From: Oscillospiraceae bacterium
GTDB taxonomy: Bacteria > Bacillota > Clostridia > Oscillospirales > Acutalibacteraceae
DNA length: 43,643 bases
Reading direction: 5' to 3'
Assembly: GCA_015065505.1 (NCBI GenBank)
Contig: SVQE01000015.1
Coordinates: forward strand, 1-43,643
The translations under genes and the position numbers were made by a program. Positions 39,843-43,643 of this stretch are shown in pieces (positions within the stretch are counted from its first letter, which is position 1; every line of letters begins with the position of its first letter). The notes under the pieces were generated by a model. It was not told the origin of the DNA. It made no database searches and worked only from the letters and a program-made list of their open reading frames with translations.

Positions 39843-39875
39843 AAAAGAGTGTTGACTGATTGTCAACACTCTTTT
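39843..39875. terminator. bidirectional terminator
   Basis: AAAAGAGTGTTGAC (39843-39856) pairs with GTCAACACTCTTTT (39862-39875) around a 5-nt loop. It ends the methyltransferase mRNA and the convergent unknown gene, whose stop overlaps it. Confidence 0.88.
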
Positions 39876-40464
39876 AGTTTTCTGCCTTTTCGGTTTTTTC
39901 GGTTTTCTCTGTTCTTGCGATTGCAAAGAGAGTAATAAATATCAAATCAAGCTTTTTCTCGTATGTTCTGAGAGAATAAACAGGCTTTGAATTCTTGGTT
40001 TTAGACTTTCTTTTTTTAGCAAAAGCAATCGGCTGACCGTCGGAATGTATTTTATACATTGTTATGTTGTTATCAATAATGGTTGCCCCAACGGTTATCC
40101 TGTATTTTTTAAGATAATCCCAAATATCAACATTATCGAATAAAAACGATTTCTTTGAAAAATTGGGTGCCTGTGTGTTTGTTCCGAGACCTGAAATTCT
40201 GTGCTTGTGGGCGCTTTTTGTTTTGCCGTTCACAAATTTATACACAGCACATTTATCTTCTTCGCCCGTTTTAAGCGCATAGTAAACATGCTTTTTATTG
40301 TCATCATCCAAAGAGTAGCCGTGCTTATCTTCCTGCTCGAAGGAATAAAAGGTGTAGTGCCGCTCAACATTTCTTTTTCTTAGAATCTTGTCGACTATGT
40401 AAAGCACACCGAGCAGTAAAACAATACTGAATACTACTATTATTGCTATTACGAAAAATTTCAA
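39874..40464 (-). CDS. hypothetical protein with N-terminal membrane anchor
   Basis: The 196-residue protein has one N-terminal hydrophobic span (about 4-26) and then a basic cytoplasmic-type domain with alternating strands (HYTFYSFEQEDKHGYSL, HVYYALKTGEEDKCAVYKFV, YRITVGATIIDNNITMYKI). It ends in a short TEK/TEKAEN repeat. I do not recognise the family. The anchor followed directly by Lys/Arg suggests the domain stays inside. It stands alone between two convergent or unrelated genes. A 93-bp AT-rich spacer upstream holds no promoter I would commit to. Confidence 0.7.
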   Translation of the reverse strand: MKFFVIAIIVVFSIVLLLGVLYIVDKILRKRNVERHYTFYSFEQEDKHGYSLDDDNKKHVYYALKTGEEDKCAVYKFVNGKTKSAHKHRISGLGTNTQAPNFSKKSFLFDNVDIWDYLKKYRITVGATIIDNNITMYKIHSDGQPIAFAKKRKSKTKNSKPVYSLRTYEKKLDLIFITLFAIARTEKTEKTEKAEN

Positions 40465-40557
40465 ATTATCACCTTAATCGTATCTATACAAATTATTAAC
40501 ATATAATATTATACTCTTAAATGTAAATATTGCAAGGAAAAAGTGAAAAAACCTATA

Positions 40558-41229
40558 TTATTTTAAGAATGCAAGCACTTCCCTGTTGAATTCCTTCGGA
40601 TTAATTCTTGCAGCGGCGTGGTTTCCGTTGATGAAAACAAGCTTTGAATCAGGAATTAGCTCGGCGATTTTTTCGGTATGTTTTTTCTTGATTAAATCCT
40701 TTTTGCCTGCAATAACAAGCGTTGGCACATTAATTGATTTAAGCTCTTCCTCCGAAATATCGGGTTCGTTAATCATAAGCGAAAGAAACTCGTTTTTCTG
40801 ATTTTTCTTCTCGCTGCTTTTGCCGAGCTTAAGCAAAAGATAACGGATTTTAAGCGTAAAATTAAAGAATTCCTTCAAACCGTTCGGGTTATAATTTGCG
40901 CTGTTTAAAATAAGCTTGTTGATTTTTTCGGGATGTTTTAATGCAAAGAGCAAAGCGATATTACCGCCATCTGAAAAGCCGAGAATATGCGCTTTTTCAA
41001 TTTTATGCTCAAGCATAAAATCATATAAATCATCGGCAAACTGATTAAGCGTGAAGGGCTTTTCACCGCGTGGCGTTTTTCCGTGACCGCGTGTATCGGG
41101 CGCAATAACCTTATAATGCTTTTCAAATCCTTCTATCTGCTTTGAAAATATTTCATTGCTCTCGCCGTTGCCGTGAAGCAGTATTAAGGGCTCGCCCTCC
41201 CCTTTTTCAACATAATAAAGCTTTATCAT
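40558..41229 (-). CDS. alpha/beta hydrolase
   Basis: The 223-residue protein has the oxyanion-hole HGNGESNE (19-26), DTRGHGKTPRG, the nucleophile S86 in GFSDGGN, the acid Asp in IAGKKDLI and the catalytic His in GNHAAAR. The family includes esterases and C-C hydrolases; the substrate cannot be assigned. There is no signal peptide, so it is cytoplasmic. The ATG at 41229 follows AAGGCAT, a weak ribosome site. Confidence 0.88.
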   Translation of the reverse strand: MIKLYYVEKGEGEPLILLHGNGESNEIFSKQIEGFEKHYKVIAPDTRGHGKTPRGEKPFTLNQFADDLYDFMLEHKIEKAHILGFSDGGNIALLFALKHPEKINKLILNSANYNPNGLKEFFNFTLKIRYLLLKLGKSSEKKNQKNEFLSLMINEPDISEEELKSINVPTLVIAGKKDLIKKKHTEKIAELIPDSKLVFINGNHAAARINPKEFNREVLAFLK

Positions 41230-41299
41230 AATGCCTTTAACTCCAAAAAATCAAATCTTTGTTTTATTATATCACATCGCCTGTTTTATGTCACCAAAA

Positions 41300-41325
41300 A
41301 AAAGAGAGGATTAATCCTCCCTTTT
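41300..41325 (-). terminator. terminator of the sigma/anti-sigma operon
   Basis: The stem AAAG-A-GAGGA/TCCTC-C-CTTT spans 41300-41325 with one mismatch and a 4-nt loop. On the minus strand it is followed by a run of eight T's. Confidence 0.82.
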
Positions 41326-42196
41326 AATTCGCCGATGAACGAACGGTTACTCTGAAAGAAAACGATTTGCCCTTATAGCTTACGGTAACATTCTTTGTTC
41401 CGGGCATTGCGCTGCTGAAACCGCTTATCGAGCAGTTATCAAGAGGAATGCTTTTAGTGGTTTTATCACTGTATACCGCAACAACCTCTAAACCGCTTGA
41501 ATCAAAGCGTTCGCCAACTCTGTAAACAGTTTTAAATTCGCCGCCGAAGCTTCCGCTTATAGATACAAGCTTTTTGTTTATTTTTATTGATTTGGTTGTT
41601 GTTTCGGTTGTGGTTTCATCCGAATCGTCCGCATCTTCGGTTGTTTTTTCACTCTTTTTGCTTGTTTCTTCTGTTACCTCTTCTTCCTGCTTTTCTTCGG
41701 TTGTTTCCTCTTTCTTATTATTTGGTTTCTTCTTTGTTTTTCTTTTTGCCGCAACGCGGTTTGAAGCGCTTGTTTGGCTTTCATCGGGATTCTTTGTTGT
41801 AGTTTCCTTTAATGTGCTTTCGCCGTTGACAGATGCCTGCACCGATGAAGCGGTTTCCTCGGGAACAACGAAGGAATCGTGGTTAAAGGTGTTGTTAATA
41901 AAAACAACGGCAAGCGCAATAACAAGCACGGCAACAGCAGTTCCAAAGCCCTTTGCCAGCCTTGAAAGCTTAAGCTTTTTATTAAAGCCTTTAACGGTTT
42001 TTTGAGTAAGAAACGCTTCGCGTTCTTCGTATTCATTAAGATATGCCAGCGCGTCAACGCAATCGCTTATCAATTCCAAATCCATTTCAGCTTCGGGCTT
42101 TTCGCTTTCTTCGTTCAATATTCTATTGATTTCTTCTTTAAGCTCCGATGCAAACACTTCGCCGCTTTCGAATTCTTCCAAAAAACGATTTTTCAT
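41324..42196 (-). CDS. anti-sigma-type membrane protein with exported Ig-like domain
   Basis: The 290-residue protein has a cytoplasmic helical region (1-80) containing ELISDCVDALAYLNEYEE, one membrane span (about 85-101) and a Thr/Glu/Lys-rich linker (about 115-205) of very low complexity. The C-terminal bacterial Ig-like (Big_3 type) domain carries YRVGERFDSSGLEVVAVYSDKTTKSI and MPGTKNVTVSYKGKSFSFRVTV. Starting 4 bp after the ECF sigma factor stop, it is most likely the cognate anti-sigma factor, sensing at or outside the wall. No zinc-binding ZAS motif (HxxxCxxC) is seen, so the inhibitor domain is atypical. GGAGGGGG precedes the ATG. Plus-strand open frames here (41574-42005) are shadows of the low-complexity linker. 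Confidence 0.75.
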   Translation of the reverse strand: MKNRFLEEFESGEVFASELKEEINRILNEESEKPEAEMDLELISDCVDALAYLNEYEEREAFLTQKTVKGFNKKLKLSRLAKGFGTAVAVLVIALAVVFINNTFNHDSFVVPEETASSVQASVNGESTLKETTTKNPDESQTSASNRVAAKRKTKKKPNNKKEETTEEKQEEEVTEETSKKSEKTTEDADDSDETTTETTTKSIKINKKLVSISGSFGGEFKTVYRVGERFDSSGLEVVAVYSDKTTKSIPLDNCSISGFSSAMPGTKNVTVSYKGKSFSFRVTVRSSAN

Positions 42197-42200
42197 TTTC

Positions 42201-42728
42201 TTACCCCCTCCACTTATTGATTTCGTCGCGAATTTTCGTTCTGAAACGAGTCATCCGCGTTGTTATGTTTGTTATGCTGAGCCCTGTTTTTTCGGATATT
42301 TCCTTAAGGCTTTGTTCTTCAATATATCGAAGAATGAATATTGTTTTATCGGGCTCACCGAGCTTATTCTTAATCAACTCAACAAGCTCATTATATTCAA
42401 CATTCCCGAAACGGATTTCGGATGTATCATTTTCTGCAATTTCACTCTTAACCTCATCAATATACACGGTGTCGGAATGCTTTGAAGAAAGCTTTTTTAG
42501 AATTATGTAGTTTGCCGTTTTAATCAAAAAGGCTTTCGGGTTTTCAATCTTAACATTATTGCGATATTTGCGGTAAAGAATAAAGAAAGTCTCCTGAGCG
42601 CATTCCTCAGCATCATCAATACTGCCGCCGAGCTTAACCTGGCAGTATTTAACAATAAAAGGATAATAAGAGCTGTATGCAACTGTAAATTCAGCGTCCA
42701 TGTTTGAAACATCAACTGTTTTCACCAA
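42201..42728 (-). CDS. ECF-type RNA polymerase sigma factor
   Basis: The 175-residue protein has a sigma-2 region (about 16-80: YYPFIVKYCQVKLGG, DAEECAQETFFILYRKY, NPKAFLIKTANYIIL) and a sigma-4 helix-turn-helix (about 115-172: DKTIFILRYIEEQSLKEISEKTGLSITNITTRMTRFRTKI). It lacks regions 1 and 3, as ECF factors do. The start is taken as TTG at 42728, 9 bases after AAGGAG; a GTG one codon later is possible. It forms a two-gene operon with the anti-sigma-type protein. Its leader carries a long hairpin and its promoter looks vegetative rather than autoregulated. Confidence 0.9.
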   Translation of the reverse strand: MVKTVDVSNMDAEFTVAYSSYYPFIVKYCQVKLGGSIDDAEECAQETFFILYRKYRNNVKIENPKAFLIKTANYIILKKLSSKHSDTVYIDEVKSEIAENDTSEIRFGNVEYNELVELIKNKLGEPDKTIFILRYIEEQSLKEISEKTGLSITNITTRMTRFRTKIRDEINKWRG

Positions 42729-42754
42729 ATAACATCACTCCTTTTCATCATCCT

Positions 42755-42835
42755 TTAGGCATTAGGGATTCGAACCCAGCAAGGTTTTGCCCGTCCCTTT
42801 TTCACAAATACTGGGTTCGATTCCCTAATGCCTAA
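42755..42835. repeat. 25-bp inverted repeat in the sigma factor leader, tRNA T-arm-like
   Basis: Arms 42755-42779 and 42811-42835 pair at 24 of 25 positions around a 31-nt loop. Each arm contains GGGTTCGA-TCCC, a tRNA T-loop-like core, but no D-arm, anticodon or complete cloverleaf is present on either strand. Read on the minus strand it falls between the promoter at 42873 and the sigma factor start, so it would fold in the mRNA leader about 27 bases before the start codon. Confidence 0.75.
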
Positions 42836-42872
42836 GCATAATATATGCCGTCTCATTATAATAGTCCCGAAT

Positions 42873-42901
42873 ATTATAGCATTTGTCACACATTTTTTCA
42901 A
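42873..42901 (-). promoter_or_regulatory. sigma-A promoter of the ECF sigma operon
   Basis: On the minus strand TTGAAA (42901-42896), a 17-bp spacer and TATAAT (42878-42873). A second TATAAT occurs at 42862-42857 without a good -35. The leader would be about 138 bases and include the inverted repeat at 42755-42835. Confidence 0.7.
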
Positions 42902-42956
42902 AAAACTTAATTTTTCTAAAAAACAAGGCTTCGGATTATCTTTCCGAATGCCTTCC

Positions 42957-43070
42957 CTATTCCTTATTTTCTTCCTTTTTGTTTGATAAATCGGGAACAT
43001 TTGAAATAATTATTTTACTTATATCTTCCTCGTCGTCCTCACTTAACGGCATTAAATATAATTCGTCCAT
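42957..43070 (-). CDS. possible small acidic protein (37 residues)
   Basis: Reading from the ATG at 43070 gives MDELYLMPLSEDDEEDISKI and continues to a Lys/Glu-rich end at 42959. AGAAGGGG lies just before this ATG. An upstream in-frame ATG at 43106 has no ribosome site. The short, acidic product has no known motif. I include it because of the ribosome site and coding-like composition, but it may not be real. The gap to the sigma operon promoter is about 55 bp. Confidence 0.4.
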   Translation of the reverse strand: MDELYLMPLSEDDEEDISKIIISNVPDLSNKKEENKE

Positions 43071-43159
43071 TTTACCCCTTCTTTCTTTATTAGTATCATT
43101 CTCCATATGTATGTACTTTCAAAGTGGTAAAATCTTACAGATTTTTAATAATAATTGAA

Positions 43160-43465
43160 AAAGGATACCGCAAGGGGCATCCAACATAAATATGGTTAGC
43201 CCTAAAATGGCATATTTTTCGCTATAATTGCGTTAAAAATCAGGTCAAGGCGTCAAGCCTTAACCTGATTTTATGCCTTATTCTAACAAAAAATCTGCTC
43301 ATTTTAGGGTGCTTTGCAGTTTTGGCAAAGTAATTTTAGGTCATAAAAGGATTATAAAACCGCTTGCATACTTGCGTATTCAAGCGGTTTTTAATGCTTT
43401 TAGGGGCAAAAGGACAAAGCCAAAACCTAACCCTATTTATGTCGGGTGCCCCAAGGGTATCCTTT
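43160..43465. mobile_element. 306-bp inverted-repeat element with nested hairpins (MITE-like)
   Basis: The ends (43160-43199 and 43427-43465) are inverted repeats about 39 bp long matching at 34 positions with one gap, beginning AAAGGATACC and containing ACATAAATA and GGTTAG. Inside, CCCTAAAATG (43199-43208) pairs with CATTTTAGGG and encloses a 14-bp AATCAGGT.../...ACCTGATT hairpin. Further right, AAAACCGCTTG pairs with CAAGCGGTTTT (around 43357-43391). The plus-strand open frame that starts at 43273 overlaps these structures and looks spurious. No transposase is present and no clear target duplication was seen. Confidence 0.65.
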
Positions 43466-43505
43466 GTTTAATGGTGCGAGTAACAGGACTTTCTTCTCAA
43501 CTATC

Positions 43506-43637
43506 GAAAGCTCCACTGGAGCTTTCTCCCAAATCATATGCCATCTACAGAACGGTGCCAAAATTATAACGACCATCCGACCAACGGTTCCCAAAATTTG
43601 TTTCGGCTTGGAGCGCCGACAAATTTTGACCGTTCGG
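43506..43637. repeat. two further hairpins at the window end
   Basis: GAAAGCTCC/GGAGCTTTC (43506-43514/43518-43526) is a perfect 9-bp hairpin. A larger one spans 43577-43637, where CCGA, ACGGT, CAAAATTTGT and CGGC on the left pair in order with GCCG, ACAAATTTTG, ACCGT and TCGG on the right, with small interruptions. On the minus strand short open frames enter from beyond the window end, so this may be the tail of a gene or of another repeat element cut by the window. Confidence 0.5.
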
Positions 43638-43643
43638 CAGTTC

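Noticed and set aside
41574-42005. Plus-strand open frames of up to 143 codons
   Set aside because: They are the complement of the Thr/Glu/Lys-rich linker of the anti-sigma-type protein and have Ser/Val-rich composition typical of such shadows.
42755-42840. Possible tRNA gene because of the GGTTCGA-TCCC core
   Set aside because: No D-arm, anticodon stem or acceptor pairing fits on either strand; the arms pair with each other instead.
42755-43000. Minus-strand open frame of 81 codons containing GIRESNP and WVRIPNA
   Set aside because: The frame simply reads through the tRNA-like inverted repeat; such peptides are typical artefacts, and the real minus-strand feature here is the sigma operon leader and promoter.
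43273-43569. Plus-strand open frame of 98 codons near the window end
   Set aside because: It crosses the terminal inverted repeat and several hairpins of the 306-bp element, with no ribosome site.

Overview
The window looks like chromosomal DNA of an anaerobic, low-to-moderate-GC Firmicute of the Clostridia (Ruminococcaceae/Oscillospiraceae-like). The reasons are the SCIFF ranthipeptide locus, Rex, NrdR, CotF-like spore proteins, TmcAL (YlbM) next to acetate kinase, Shine-Dalgarno sites of the GGAGG type, TTG starts, and TTGACA-N17-TATAAT promoters. There is no rRNA, tRNA or CRISPR array, and no recognisable transposase or integrase. Most of the window is ordinary housekeeping sequence. The accessory signal lies mainly in the intergenic spaces.

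Layout. 1-619: end of an exonuclease III gene on the minus strand. 640-1021: hairpin-dense spacer without a gene. 1040-2894: a membrane protein and an Orn/Lys/Arg-type decarboxylase. 2874-4649: SCIFF precursor peptide with a consensus promoter, a terminator, two heptanucleotide repeat arrays, then the radical SAM/SPASM maturase. 4719-6867: a methyltransferase and a membrane-anchored XRE regulator facing each other. 6956-7205: a 250-bp inverted-repeat element abutting the promoter of acnA-icd-rex-(unknown) at 7276-11844. 11874-14051: secreted glucosaminidase with fibronectin type III repeats. 14199-14609: XRE regulator. 14650-19733 (minus): ackA, a PC4/YdbC protein, alaS, a HIT protein and a phosphoribosyltransferase. 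19833-20894: tmcAL. 20997-23737 (minus): a small protein, a stand-alone acyltransferase catalytic domain and a CoA-transferase. 23921-32362: a plus-strand run of a GH110-like beta-helix enzyme, a GH2 beta-galactosidase, comEC, holA and an RNase M5-like gene. 32359-34236 (minus): an AlkD-like protein and an AI-2E-family permease. 34409-34843: two small CotF-like proteins. 34929-38431 (minus): nrdR, a DMT transporter, a sugar isomerase/epimerase-like protein and an aminotransferase. 38619-39788: RNA m5U methyltransferase. 39874-42728 (minus): an unknown membrane-anchored protein, an alpha/beta hydrolase, and an anti-sigma/ECF sigma pair with a long leader hairpin. 43160-43643: a second inverted-repeat element and more hairpins.

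How the genes fit together. Aconitase and isocitrate dehydrogenase form the oxidative branch from citrate to 2-oxoglutarate, with the NADH sensor Rex downstream in the same run. AckA and the acetyl-CoA hydrolase/transferase-family enzyme point to acetate and short-chain acyl-CoA fermentation. The GH110-like and GH2 enzymes both lack signal peptides and would act on imported galactosides. The glucosaminidase, the CotF-like proteins and the ECF/anti-sigma pair with an exported Ig-like domain concern the envelope and spore.

Most notable are: (i) a SCIFF peptide that has six cysteines but carries serine where I recall the family's thioether-donor cysteine; (ii) period-7 tandem repeats in three separate intergenic spaces; (iii) two large nested-hairpin elements with inverted ends; (iv) the GH110-GH2 pair behind a divergent promoter whose two -35 boxes share a palindrome. 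Everything here was read by eye from the sequence, without database searches.
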